Assembly: GCF_002234675.1 (NCBI RefSeq)
Contig: NC_019869.2
Span: 14,369,015 to 14,433,014 of the forward strand
Direction of reading: 5' to 3'
DNA: 64,000 nucleotides
Source of the DNA: Oryzias latipes
Taxonomy: Eukaryota > Chordata > Actinopteri > Beloniformes > Adrianichthyidae
The notes beneath the pieces are model-generated. The model was given only the letters and a program-made list of their open reading frames with translations, did no database searches and was not told the origin of the DNA. The position numbers and the translations under genes are program-made. Positions 1 to 11,787 of this stretch are shown piece after piece; the first letter of the stretch is position 1; the number at the start of each line of letters is the position of its first letter.

Positions 1-125
1 TCATTTTCTAGAACATAGTTTCTGCAGAGCAGCAGGAGTTCATTAGAAATTCACCTCAGACCTGTGGGCAGGACTGTTGGTGCAGAGCAACCCAGCCCCC
101 TTTCCCCTCCCTGTTGCTGAAAGCT
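1..125 (+). repeat. Dispersed repeat family R1, truncated copy at window edge
   Basis: Bases 9-110 closely match 31996-32072 (shared TCTGCAGAGC, CAGGAGTTCATTAGAAATTC and CACCTC blocks), and also match the reverse complement of 14770-14830 and 57460-57520. The copy runs off the left edge of the window. No coding potential or tRNA-like head is visible. Class unknown. Confidence 0.7.
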
Positions 126-3100
126 ATGGGAGCAGGGAGCTTTTTGCCCGCCCTGCATATGTTATTCGTTACAAACATAATTTTTTTTCTGTTATTAATT
201 CACAACAATTTCAATAAAGAAATACTCTGAATTGTAATTTTGAACCTAATTTCCTTCATATTTGTCCTCTATCATGAATGCTGAAAGGACTTGTTAAAAA
301 CACCAAAAACACAATTTTCATCGGAGTGGGTCTTTAAGCCAAAATCCATTGAACACATTTGATTCATGTTTGAGGCCAGTCATTTTTTAATCTCTCTTTT
401 TTTTTATCTCAAAAAGCAGCTTGGAAAAGAATGTGGCATAATTTGAAAACCCAAATAAACAACAGTTTGCTTTCATCTTCACGTAATCTGTTACGGGTGT
501 CATTACCAGCAATCTGTTGTTTCTTTAGTTACTTTCTGTCTTCTTCTTTTTCAATATTCCCCTCGGAGCATGCTGCATTCTCCTCCTCTGTAACCTTTCC
601 CCTGTCAATTGTTGTTCCTCTGTGTTGTCTGCACACACAGACACACACTGCATCCAGAGTTCTCGGTCTACCATGCTTCCAATTATCTTCAACAACTGGC
701 TGTTGCTCTGCAGGGCATGGGATCTGGTTACTTTCACTCCTTGAGTGCAGCTATCAGCGAACATCTCATATGTCTGCTAGGTTTGGAGCCAAGAGCCTGA
801 ACTCAGGTCTGTCCTGAGAGAAAGTCTGAGCCTCAGACACTCTTTAACCTTAATCATCTCTGTGGTATTTATCAATTCTTAACCTAAATGCATACTCAGT
901 TGAAGTTCAGTAACTGCCTGAACTTTGAGCTACAGTTAAAGCGTAATCTGACTGTAGCATGGCGGGAAGCAGTTACTCTCAATCAAAGCCTTTCAAGTTT
1001 CTTGATTTTTCTGTTTTATATTAATTCCAAGAAACTGTGAAGTCGTGTATACACAAGATTTAATATGAAGCAAACTAACAAAGTAACGTTTTGTAAAGTC
1101 TGGTTTTGTCTGAGCAAAGATCTCCATATATACATAGTAAGTAAGCTCTAATGGCACTGGCTGGAAATTTGGACCTGAAAATCTCAAAGACCGCACCAGC
1201 AAAAAAAGGGGCAAAAGGTCACTAAGATATTCAGGAAATCTCTGTGTAAATCTCTAAGATCTCAAATATTAAAATAAGATCAAACCAGACAGGAGGGATG
1301 CAGGCCTTCCTGATCGTTAAAAAACTCATTCCTGCAGTTCCTGGGACAGCTCACAACAGTCCAAATTTGTTCAAATATCAGAGTTAGTGATCAGTAGCTC
1401 TTTAAAATGTCTGCAACTCATCCAAAACTGAACCAAAGCTGATTACAGATGCCAGTAAGCTGCTCACCTTCTTCTAGTGGCTCTTTACGCTGGCTCCCCA
1501 TCAAAGAAATATTTTTTTAAATTTTGAATAGTTTTTTGAGCCTTGCATGGAAAAAGTAATTCATACATCATTGACCTTTTAACCTTTGATACTTCATCTC
1601 TTTGTTTGAGGTCTACAAAAACGTCTAACTTGCTCTAAAAAGGGTGGGAAAACTTTTTGACTTGTAGGCTACAAAGGGTTCTAAAATTTGACAGAAGTGC
1701 TGCACTTGGAGCAGATGCGTGGCGGGTTTTGGTAACCCAACTCATAAGAAAAAGAAAAAAAACACGGAATCTGGACAAAGACATGCTTTAATTTTGATGG
1801 TTCTCATTTTAGAACCAATTGCACCAATAGGTTAATGTCCCTCAGGGAAAACGCAATCTTGGAGAAATGCTGCATTCAGGTACTGTTGATGATCAGAAAA
1901 ATGGCTGTCCGACTTGGAAAACACACATGAATGTCAGAGAAACATTAAATCTTCCAACACTGCATGAATGCAAAATAACTTTCTGCACATAATTAAAGGT
2001 GAATTTATCTGTAGTTCCTCATCTCTGGGGAGACACCAGAATTACAAGAAAAAGGTCATGGATTATCAATATAATTTATTCCAGTTTAGCAGGCCAGATA
2101 CAGTTTAACGTGTCGTAGTTTGCCTACCTTTGCTCTAAAACCAGAAGAGATCTCGCCGTCCAAGCGTGTGCCCGCCATCTTTGAACTCCCTTTCTTTTGT
2201 CATTACAACACATCAACTCCGTTCAGTGCTTTAGGATAAAGGCATTTATTCAGAAGAGCTTTTTGCTGATTTAAAACTCTTTTACTGTGACTAAATCTTT
2301 GTTCTAGCTTGTCCCAGTGATTGGATGATAGTTCTTATTTCCTGTTTCTCTTTGAATTTATGCTCTCTTTTACTTTTGTGAAGCACTCTGTGATTTTATC
2401 TGGGAGAGGTGCTTTAGAACTAAATATTTACATGCCTTTTTACAATTCAAGATCATGTTTAGATGCCACTCTTTTATTATTCTGAGGTATTTTCTAAATG
2501 ACAGAAGCTGTGTTTTTTACTCTGAGTGTCCTCAACTGTCTGACAGACTCCCAAGGATTCTGACACAAAACTGGACGGTGGAGCTGAGAAAGACGAGGTT
2601 TTGTTTTCCCGAGGAATTTTTCTAGTTAGGAACAAAGATTGACATCTCTGTATTTGTTGGGTTTAACTGTAAGCAGTTATTGGACGGTCATTTTCTGGTT
2701 AACTTACTGTCTGTCTCAATAAAAAAGCAGTAAAGCAGAATGGAAGAGGTACTTGGCTAAAGCATTCAACGGGGGACCCTAGACGTAGCCCTGAGGAACA
2801 CCACAAATACATTTCCCAATGTTCTGATAAATATTTTGGCTAATGAAACCCCGTGCTTTCTGTTATAAATACAAAACAAAATAAATTTAGAGTTGACTAT
2901 GTCAGAATGGCTGAAACTTAACTGGATGACGATCGAGAAACACCAGAACCATGTGATGCAGCTGCAGCCATCAAACCCTTTCAGAAAGGGCCGTCTCATT
3001 TCTGAAGCCAAAATGAAAATAATTTTTCATTTGATGATGTTCAAATAAAGAGGTTAACTGCTGTGCCACCACTCTCACTAAAACTTTAGAAACAAAAGGA

Positions 3101-4410
3101 GGTTTAGAAGCAGGCACTAAGTTTTTGTGATCAGAAACATCTTAACTAGATTGTAAGATAGGGGAGGAGCTGGAGAGCAGAACCTCATCTTAGACTAAGA
3201 CTAAGAAACTCAGAGGTGAGAACAAAAATGAAAAAAATAAAATAAAAAAAACACTTCATAAGAAGTTTGGTCCAAAACAGAGATGGTTTCCTCTGATGGT
3301 TAACCACATTTTGTTGGTGTGAACTTGGGAATCAAACTTTGGGCACTTTAGAAGCAGATTAGGGATTAGAACCAGCGTTAAAACACCATCCAGTGGGGGG
3401 AAAAAAAGATAGTAATTGAAGCACTTTGGATTTTATTGGATTTGAAGAAGAAAAAAAACAGTGTAAAATGCAAATTCAAAGAAAAATTTGTCAAATGTTC
3501 AGTTAGTAAAAACTGATGTGTCCGAAATATTCAGATCATGACCGGGATCTGGACTTGTTCATGTCATTCCACATCCAGCCGCCCAGAGGTACTTAAATAT
3601 GTCATTAAAAGAGGTTGGGGGAGCAGAATTTTAGTCAGAGGAGGGGTAGTGGCTTTTCATTGCTTTTTTTTTCCTGTTATGTAAACTTGGATGAACTTCA
3701 TGTTTTTGTGTTTTGATGTGTTTTAACAAACCAGCCTCCATTCTTCAAGTATTCATCTTTTTTGTTTTTTGAAAGTTCATGCAAAAAAACTATCCTGTCA
3801 AAGTAAAATGTACAAGTTTTTCTTTATGGATTTCATTGTACAATGGACAATGACATTAAAAGCAAATCCAATCATCTAGCTGTAAAATGTGAAATATTGA
3901 AAGGTAAATAGAATTAGCTTTGTGGATTACGAAAAAGCAAAAGCAGCCCTAAGAGGACCTCATAAGTTTGCCTGTCTGCCACCTGTTGCTAAGTTTCTCC
4001 ACCATGCCTGACCGCCCGCCCCAAAAAGCTAATGCATAACCTAAGAGAACGGCCTTTAGACTGCAATTAAACAACACTAAAGCCAGCAAAGGGGCCATTG
4101 CTCCAGTAACCTGTCCCACACAGCAGCCTTTATCACTCAGTTCCTTCATCAGGCTGAATGAACACAAACCAGCTTCAACCCTGATCTGTATTTTGCCAAG
4201 CTGCTTGTTTCTCGTCAGCCCATAATTAAGCAGTGTTCTAAAATATCTGCCATGTTAGACACCAACATTTAATTTCCTTTCTTCCTTCATTGGTTCCTCT
4301 CTGTTTTAGGACCTCATTGTTTCCTCCCTTCCCTCATTCCACATGTGTTTGAACTCATAACGTAAATTCTGCTGCTTTGCTTGATGAAAACGTTTCCGTT
4401 TGTGTTGCAG
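1..4410 (+). other. mturn: Probable MTURN intron 1; mostly unremarkable, one repeat end
   Basis: This stretch precedes the maturin exon at 4411 and is probably intron 1, since the N-terminal exon is not visible. Bases 1 to about 125 belong to dispersed family R1, also seen at 14.7, 31.9 and 57.2 kb, and bases 318-342 resemble an R1 end. Remaining ORFs are short and AT-rich with no recognisable protein. I see nothing else in 350-4410. Confidence 0.55.
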
Positions 4411-4533
4411 CATGTGTGGAGTGAGAGCGAGGACTGCCTTCCCTTTCTCCAACTGGCCCAGGACTACATCTCCTCCTGTGGGAAGAAGACTCTGTTGGAG
4501 GTGCTGGAGAAAGTCTTCACCTCCTTCAGGCCT
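4411..4533 (+). CDS. mturn: MTURN penultimate coding exon
   Basis: This exon is 123 bases, exactly 41 codons in phase 0. It encodes HVWSESEDCLPF at its start and VFTSFRP at its end, the most conserved part of maturin. A pyrimidine-rich tract ending TGTGTTGCAG precedes it and CCT|GTAAGG closes it. Confidence 0.93.
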
Positions 4534-6476
4534 GTAAGGAAACTTACTTCAGCTCCTCAAGCATTTCTGCAGCAGCAGCTTCTCCTCCTTGAATACAAGG
4601 CTCAGTCTGTCAGCTGTGGGCTAAACATCAGAAAGGCTGATTTTTACTTTGACTTATTTTAAGGAGGAAAAATTAAGTTCAAAGGTTTGTGTAAAAAAAA
4701 AATGTAAAAAATGTTCATCTTTTTTTAGCTTAAATGATATTGTTTTTAAATCTGGTAACCAAAATTTCACATTTTTAGGTTAAACCGTATGAATAAAATC
4801 ACAGAGGCTTAAATTTAAAAGGAGAATCATTGTACATACATTTTTTTTACTGTTTTCAAGGGTTCAACAAAAGGAAACCTATACTGTCTGCCTAATTCAG
4901 TGTGTCTAAGGTAGCTGATTGAACAAGACAAAGTAAAGTTTAAAGTTGGGTTGGGTCACCCACTTGCCTGTCAAAAACAGCATCCCCAAATATGAAGAGA
5001 TTTGAGCTTTACTAAAATCAAAACTGCAGATTTTTAAAAGGAATTCACCCTTACCCCCAAAAAGCTGTCAGATACAGGAAATAAAGTAATGAACATAAAA
5101 ATCCTTCAAACCAAGCGTAAATATGTTTTATTTTGGTGTAAAATTAGCCTTCAAGCATTGGAGTCGATAGGAAATTGCTCGTTTTTGTAACCTGCCTCCG
5201 GTGGTCTTTAGTGGAACTGCAAAACTTGGTACTTCCTGGTTTGTGTCGAGTTTGGGAACATAGGGTGGTGTCTTGTTTTAATAATATGATGCTGATTACT
5301 CAATAACTAAAACTTATAAACGCACGCAATTAAAATGAATGATCCACTGAAGAAAAAAACTCTTTTGCAACGACAAGACAGAACTAAAACCAAACAAAAG
5401 ATCTCTTAGATTTCTGTCCTTCCTGAGTCCCAATGACGGCATGAAGATTTGAAGTAAGCCAGTGGTCACATGACTTGATACATTTGTTTTGCACTGATGT
5501 GAAGCACCAACAATCAGAAAGACTGGCAGAACCACAAGTGCTGACATTTGTTTAAAAAGATTCAGGTGTTTAATGCCAAAGAAGTTAAAAAAGGTTTGAA
5601 CCAGAACACAAGGATGTTTAATGATGTTTGGAATTATACTATTTAACACTGAAGTAAAGGAAAACTGACCTGCCTGTGCAAAAAGCGGCCTAGTGGTCAA
5701 CTGGTCCTCTACCAGGGCTTCACTTGCCTCTATTTTTAAATGGCTCAAAGCGGAAGTTGTGGCATTTCCCCTTGTCCTACTTTGTTGTTATGGTTAAATA
5801 ACCAACAGAGTGTGGAAAACACAAATTTCACACAGAGAAGGTGGCAGAATTCCCTCCTGTTCAAAGTCCTCTCTACCCATCAGTAAATTGAAAGAGAAGG
5901 AGCTCTTGTGAGCTTCACACTCATCGGCAGGATATAACCTTTACCTTTGAGACAACAGTCCATCTTGTAGTGCTTCATGGCAATCTATGGTCTTAAAGCT
6001 TAATGTAACAGGATTTGTTTCAGTCCTGAATATTTGAAGAAAAGAGCCCATCAACTTAAGCTTCACCTCCCACCTTCCTTACCTTGCAGACCACTTCAGG
6101 GTTTCCGTCCCAAAAAAGTTTGTTTTGAACATTATAAGCGAGTTTATCCCCCTCGAGGCAAGAAAAATGCACAAGAACTCCCCCCCATCCCCACCCCCAT
6201 GTGTAAAAGCTAACAAATTGTACAGAAAAGTCTTAGTCTTAAAGCTCCATTCTGTTTATGATGAAAAGTAAAACCTACCAGTAGTTCTGTATTTGAGTCT
6301 TTTCCATTGTAGCTGTTTTTGTCCTCTAAATAAAGATTTAATTATTCAAAATCTTCTTTTTCTGCTAGCTGCTGGGCCTTCCAGACATAGACGACGACAC
6401 CTTTGAGCACTTCCACGCCGACGTGGAGGGGGAACCTGGACCCGACCAGCAGCAGATGGGGGTCAGCCAGCAGTGA
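4411..6476 (+). CDS. mturn: Maturin (MTURN), 3' two coding exons, 5'-incomplete in window
   Basis: Maturin is a small, acidic, conserved vertebrate protein that promotes neural progenitor differentiation in frog and has also been linked to megakaryocyte differentiation. The two coding exons here are 4411-4533 and 6369-6476. Joined, they give 76 codons beginning HVWSESEDCLPFLQLAQ, passing through an acidic stretch (LPDIDDDTFE) and ending QQMGVSQQ then TGA. This matches the C-terminal part of vertebrate maturin, which is about 131 residues long. The first 55 or so residues were not found in bases 1-4410, so exon 1 should lie left of the window. Splice sites are canonical: the acceptor ends TTGCAG before 4411, the donor is GTAAGG at 4534, and the acceptor ends GCTAG before 6369. 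Both exons start in phase 0. No frameshift or stop interrupts them. ZNRF2 follows 3 kb downstream on the same strand. Identity is recognised from remembered family sequence and is strong. Confidence 0.93.
4534..6368 (+). other. mturn: MTURN last intron, 1.8 kb
   Basis: Intron bounded by GTAAGG at 4534 and TGCTAG at 6368. Sequence at 5140-5230 and 5680-5760 resembles widespread fish repeat debris but cannot be classified. A 144-codon antisense frame at 5314-5748 lies across this debris and has no recognisable domain. Confidence 0.6.
6369..6476 (+). CDS. mturn: MTURN last coding exon with stop
   Basis: This exon holds 35 codons plus TGA at 6474-6476. It encodes the acidic tail LLGLPDIDDDTFEHFHADVE and the conserved terminus MGVSQQ. 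The preceding intron ends in the pyrimidine tract CTTCTTTTTCTGCTAG. The FEHFHADVEGEPGP segment is less acidic than the mammalian equivalent as I recall it. Confidence 0.93.
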   Translation: MLGLPDIDDDTFEHFHADVEGEPGPDQQQMGVSQQ

Positions 6477-6873
6477 TCCGCCCCCACCCCTCCAGTACCC
6501 ATAAGGAGACCTGGCCTGAGCAGAGCTGCTCCAAACCTCCGGACATGAACACATGATAAACATACTTACAGTCAACTTGCTGGAATTGCACCATTTTTCT
6601 TGAATGTCTCAGTGGCTTTGCTTCCCAAAGAATGCACTTTGTCGAGTCCTCCATAGAACAAACACACACACACACATTGGGGAGGTGGGACCCTGTGTAC
6701 AATGCAAGTAGTAATCCTCCATCTGCTTGGTTCCTCAGAAAGAGTCCAGAGGTTGGGTAAAAGTAGAGTTGGACGTCACGACAATAAACCCCTTCTAACT
6801 CTGTGGAGGAATCTGCGGAAAATTGTCCTTCTGGGGCTGCAGATGTGAGGATGAGGATGAGAGGAAGAAGCAA

Positions 6874-6875
6874 GT

Positions 6876-6906
<31 letters not shown>

Positions 6907-6995
6907 GCTCTATAAATGACATGACAAACATCATACAGTTACAGGAAACCCATTTTAGATGTTTATTGTTGCACACTGTCACAGTTATGGACACC

Positions 6996-7026
<31 letters not shown>

Positions 7027-7027
7027 A
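6874..7027. repeat. 33-bp perfect inverted repeat of simple sequence, 86-nt spacer
   Basis: The left arm at 6874-6907 is (GT)8 followed by 18 G. The right arm at 6994-7027 is 19 C followed by (AC)7 and A. Read as reverse complements they pair perfectly over 33 positions. Transcribed within the MTURN 3' UTR, they could fold into a very GC-rich stem with an 86-nt loop. The G run could alternatively form a G-quadruplex. Homopolymer lengths this long are often misassembled, so the exact counts are uncertain. Confidence 0.85.
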
Positions 7028-7341
7028 AACATGCTGCACATGACACTTCTCATATCCTTCAGTCTTCCTGGTTGTTGTCGGTGGTCTTCTCTTCTGCAAA
7101 ACTCCTAGATTCTTCTACATGCCTTTTCTTCCTATCTCTGCTGTTTTCAACCTTTCATCTGATGACCAAGCTGAGAAGGGGGGAGGCCCTCACCCCAGGG
7201 TAGGGCCCATGTTCTTTCCAGTCACAGATGCACTGCAGCGCTCCCCACATGACAGCCCCCCACACACCCCACATTTCCTTTTGCCTGTAACGCTGTTCCT
7301 TCATGAGCCTGTGATCGTCCAGCAGTCTCTTCTGTTTGCTC

Positions 7342-7347
7342 AATAAA
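7342..7347 (+). promoter_or_regulatory. mturn: MTURN polyadenylation signal AATAAA
   Basis: Canonical hexamer in CTCAATAAACCCGTGTGAGC, about 870 bases after the stop, with downstream GT-rich sequence as expected for cleavage factors. Confidence 0.75.
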
Positions 7348-7370
7348 CCCGTGTGAGCAGAGCCCTCCTC

Positions 7371-9200
7371 TCCCGCCTGACTTTTATTGGAGCACAAGAC
7401 ACAAACATGGAGGGATTTTCATGTTGGACCTGCTGCTGCTGCTGCTGACGTCACAGACCACCTGACGCTCACTGCGTCAGGTTTGAGACGTCTATGCGCA
7501 CAGGAAGCTGGGCTTCAACTTTCAAAGTAAAAGCACGAAAATGGTTGGCTGCACAGAAGACCTGGGGAAACTGTTATTTACTCTGTCAAGAAGAAATAGA
7601 ACTACTTTGTCCGCTTAACAAAAAAAAAAAGAATATTATAATATATATAATATATAAGTTTCAAATAATTAGAATATATAAGAAGCCCTGTGACCCCGAA
7701 AGGGATAAAACGGCAGAAAATGAATGAAGGAACATAAGAAGTAAAATTATTCACCCATTCTTCTCAGCAACTTTTGCAAATAAATCAAAATTAACTTATA
7801 GACTCAGCTGCATAAATGAATCCACAAATATGAGTATTTACACATCAAACATGCACCAACAGGCAAAACTCAAGATTTTGAACCACAACCATAGAACAAA
7901 ACAACAGCATGCAATGTCCAAAAAAGGACCTCACATAATAATAAATACATATTAGTTACATAATGTTGCACAATGTAAATGCATAATTCTTATTAATTTA
8001 CCTAAAATGCATCCTCAGACCTCTGTACAGCAACATAAACACTCCTCCATATTTTGTACCTTTATGATCTTAAAATTATGTCAATTTTGAAAAATTAGTC
8101 ATTTTTGAGAACAAAATATTTCTGGAAAAATCATAGAATTCTCGGAAACCTGCTATGAATTTAATTAAAGAACGTAAAACATCTATGATAACGGCTGAAT
8201 TACAACATTTAACTCCCAAAAAGTTTTTGGTTGATGAAAGGTCAACCTTGTGTAATCTTCATAGATAAGCTTTAAACTGCTGCTTTCAAAGGGCTTTTTC
8301 CAGTCTAAACCTGCTGGTTCTTTACTCATGCCGGCACTGAAAATTTCATTTTTTAAATCCTTTTAGGTGTTGAGACAGTTTTGACATAGAGACCTTATCA
8401 TGAAAACATTTTGAAATCAGGGTTTTATGAAACATTACTTGTAAATTTTGACTTTTCTGCTGACAACTGAAGATAGAGAAACTTTAGGATGTTTTCATGG
8501 AATAGAGACAGACAGGAATTTTTGTCTTGACGGACAGATGAGAAGAAAATGTAAGTGTCGTTGCAAATGATCTGCTGAGTGTGTTGAACATTTGGTCTGA
8601 ATGTTCTGCTCTACAGGCAGAAAAAGAAACAGTGATTGATTTGAATCTTCTCCACCTCTTCACAGTCACACCCACCTCATCTTTTTGTGTGGGTCTGTGT
8701 TTGCTCTCCGTTTGAACCGAAATGACATTTCCTATTTCAATTTATTACAACACACTTTAGGAATAAATAAAACTCAAATAAGTCCCCTGGGAACAGGGAC
8801 ATTTTTAGTCTTTATTTTGACATGAGCACACTTAAAGTACATTGTTGAGTAAAACTAACAAACCTCTGAGCGTTTATTACACCACCTACCTCAGACAGAT
8901 AAAACCATTCGAGTAGTGCTCCTTTTTTCGGCCCCGAGGACACAAAGGTTTTGCAGGCTTTTATTTTGAAGCCAGCTTTCCGTTTCATGTGCTGTATTTC
9001 TGTGACTTTGACCAAACTGCCCCACAGCAGGAGGAGGAGGGCAATCCTGTTTTTATTTTTCTGTCCAGACGGCTGCAGATAAGTACAAAAACAAAGTGGG
9101 AGCAGAAGAGCTTGGGGTCTGCCGCTGCGCCTCAGCCCTCGTCTGGAGCGCAGGAGCCGCTGGCGCGATCCCGCAGAGGTCTTCTCCACTTTGTCTTCTT
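7371..9200. other. Intergenic spacer MTURN-ZNRF2
   Basis: AT-rich spacer. A short GCT run at about 7430-7446 and A/TA-rich low-complexity sequence at 7620-7680 are visible. No exon, RNA gene or classifiable transposon was recognised. The right 150 bases become GC-rich as the ZNRF2 promoter is approached. Confidence 0.6.
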
Positions 9201-9443
9201 CTTCCCATTGTTATAAAAAAAGTGGGGGGAGGAGGAGGGCTGAGCTACGAAGGGAGAGACAGAAAACAACCCCGAACAACTGAGAGCAAGTTCAGCGTCA
9301 GCGTGTGCGCACTTTACGCACGGGCAGAAATCTGACATGCGGGACCGCGGCTGATTCCTGTCCTTTTGTTGGCTTCCTCCCTTCAGAAGTCACTGTCATA
9401 ATGTCTCGTGCAAGAAATCTTTAATAAAAGCCGACGCAGCATC
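9100..9443 (+). promoter_or_regulatory. znrf2: ZNRF2 promoter and 5' UTR with TATA-like box and two uORFs
   Basis: Sequence becomes GC- and CpG-rich just before the ZNRF2 start. A TATA-like TATAAAAA lies at 9212-9219, which would put a transcription start near 9240 and a leader of about 200 nt (inference). Two short upstream ORFs sit in that leader: ATG at 9337 with TGA at 9352-9354 (5 codons), and ATG at 9401 with TAA at 9422-9424 (7 codons). The second ends 20 bases before the main ATG and is out of frame with it. Confidence 0.5.
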
Positions 9444-9762
9444 ATGGGGGCCAAACAGAGCAGCCAGGTGTTTGACGGCAGGACTCGGGCTTACTCCAGC
9501 TCAGACCTCCCGTCTGGGAACTCCGGTGGACGGGAAAGGATTTCGGGATTGAGGTACACCAACGGACCCGACGGACCCCGAATCCGATACACAGCTGGAG
9601 GCCCGAACAGCTCCGGGCTGAGTATCCCGGCCGGCGGCAGGTCAGGGTCACACAATCAGAGCCTGGATGGCACAGATGAGGTGGAAGGCCAGCTGCCCCC
9701 CGACAGCCACAGGTTACTCATAGGCTCTCTGCCGGCACAACTATCGCCTCGCCTGCTGGGAG
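9444..9762 (+). CDS. znrf2: ZNRF2 exon 1 (N-myristoylated disordered region)
   Basis: The exon encodes residues 1-106 plus one base of G107. It carries the MGAKQS myristoylation motif, a Gly/Ser/Arg-rich linker and the SLPAQLSP block. The donor is G|GTAAGG at 9763. Confidence 0.94.
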
Positions 9763-11753
9763 GTAAGGCTCCAGCGCGCAACATGTTGACCACAAACCCA
9801 TGATGACATCTACTGATTCTGTCTGCGTGGACTAGGAATGCTTGTTTGCAGCACAGAATGTCCCATTCTTATCTCCAACACTTTGTGCAGCAGCTCTCCG
9901 AGCACTCCTGACTCTGTTAGGGAAGCATACTGCTCAGTGTTTTTCCATCTGTGATACCTGCCACAGTTCATATCTGTTTGATGACTGACTTCTTTGTTTG
10001 GCACATTAACTGAGCCACAGGTGGCCCCGGCTGCTCTGCTGTTCTTTGTTTTCCTTCTTCTGCTCTTGTGTTTTTACAGAACAGGACTGTTTTGCGCTCT
10101 GGCTGAGAGGGAAGAGCGCAGTATGTAGGTCAACAGATAAGAGCTTCCTGCTGGTTACACATTGCTTGACAGGCAGACGCACAACAACGGCACACAAACT
10201 TCCTGAATCTGCAGGTCTTGCTGTTTTCTGCAGCTCGCCGGATTAGATCACAACAAAAGCCAAACGCCGCCTCAGGACTCCCTAAAACCGAAGCCCAGCC
10301 TTTGCCTTCTGTTGGCAATTTTTCATAACTGACTTTCAGATCCCCTCCCCCTCTGTCCACGTACAAGCATAACTAATGAGGAAGTGTAATGACTGGAAAC
10401 CTCATCGATAACCTTTGGTCATGGGAGTCGTGTGACTGTGACTCTGCAGAACTTCTGGCTGCTGGGATGGTTTCAGGCTATTTTCTGTGTTTTGCAAATC
10501 ATAGTGATTTAAAATGCATCTTTGAAGCAACATGTGGGTCAAATTAGACACAGAAATCTTTCTGGTCTGCCTAATAATGTTTCCTGGTTTATGTTGCTGC
10601 ATTGAATAAGGTCATCTATCAAATAGGTCAGGAGGTGATAATGGATTTCTGTGGAAGACCGGGAGTTGCATGCAAGCGTTTCAGCTGCAACGGTTCCAAC
10701 GTCTTTCCCTGTTTACACGTCAATAAAAGACTCTGGGAGAGCTGCGTCTGGACCCCTTTCAGTGTTTATGTTTGTCTGTGTTTTTCCCAGGATTCCACTG
10801 TCCTGTTTGCTCCAAGTTTATGGCAGCAGATGAAATGGAGAAGCACCTGCTCATGTGTTTCAGCAAGACGCGCCTCACCTACAACAGTAAGTTTCAAATT
10901 CAAGCCCAGAAGCAGGAAATCCTGCACGTTGTTTCCTTCATGCTGCCGAGTATTACAACACAGAATTTAGCAGATGTTTGCTCAAAGACCCTCACACGCT
11001 CATAATTGACAGTGCTGTAGGGACAGAATATGCACAACATCACCAGGAATACTTTGACTAGTGGTTTATCTGAAATATCCCAGTTTTTTTTGCATGTTTT
11101 ACACCTTTCTGCTTAATGGTCACAACCATCTTGCTTCATACAATAACATACCTTAGCCTCAAAATTTGGACAGTTGTTGGAACACGCCTTGTGACGTCTT
11201 TGTAGCCCTGGGGGTATGAGAATCAAACATCAATCAAAGGGCCACGCCTCATTTGTCTGCCATTTTCTGAGGTCAAATGTCAAACGCCACAACAAAGTTC
11301 ATAAAGGTTTACTGCAGTACAGAATTCATAGCAGCTAGCCTCTAAATGTGTTCATTTCTCTTTACCTGAGCCGGTTAGGTTGATATTTCAGACAAATTGT
11401 GCATTTTGTTGTACAAGCACAGTCGCTACTCAATCTGTGACGGCTACTCGATCGATCCCCGCATTTGCGAACATTACATAACTTCTTCTTTGTCGCCAGC
11501 ATTGCAACAGTCAAGCAATTTCATTTAGATTAATTCGTTTTTGCTTTTTGTATGTTTGTGGTTCCAAGTTTGTAAACATTCTAAATAATTGTCAAATACT
11601 TAAAATATAGATTTAAAAGAAAAGATCAGCTCCTGGTCAGATTTCCTGACAGTTCGGCCTCCTTTACGACTGAACTCTGTGCTTACATGATTTTCTGTTT
11701 TCCTCAGCAACTGAGAGGTTCTCCCGACTCAATCACAGCCCCGCAAAATATAC

Positions 11754-11787
<34 letters not shown>

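Larger units (their letters stand above)
6477..7370 (+). other. mturn: MTURN 3' UTR (about 0.9 kb)
   Basis: Non-coding sequence between the MTURN stop and a canonical AATAAA at 7342-7347, followed by a GT-rich stretch (CCCGTGTGAGCAG). It contains a CA run at 6660-6675 and two large opposing simple-sequence arms: a GT/G run at 6874-6907 and a C/AC run at 6994-7027. Frames called open here are produced by the low-complexity runs and are not genes. The end at about 7370 is inferred from the signal. Confidence 0.75.

Noticed and set aside
5314-5748. 144-codon minus-strand frame inside the last MTURN intron
   Set aside because: No recognisable domain or splice context; it overlaps sequence resembling common fish repeat debris.
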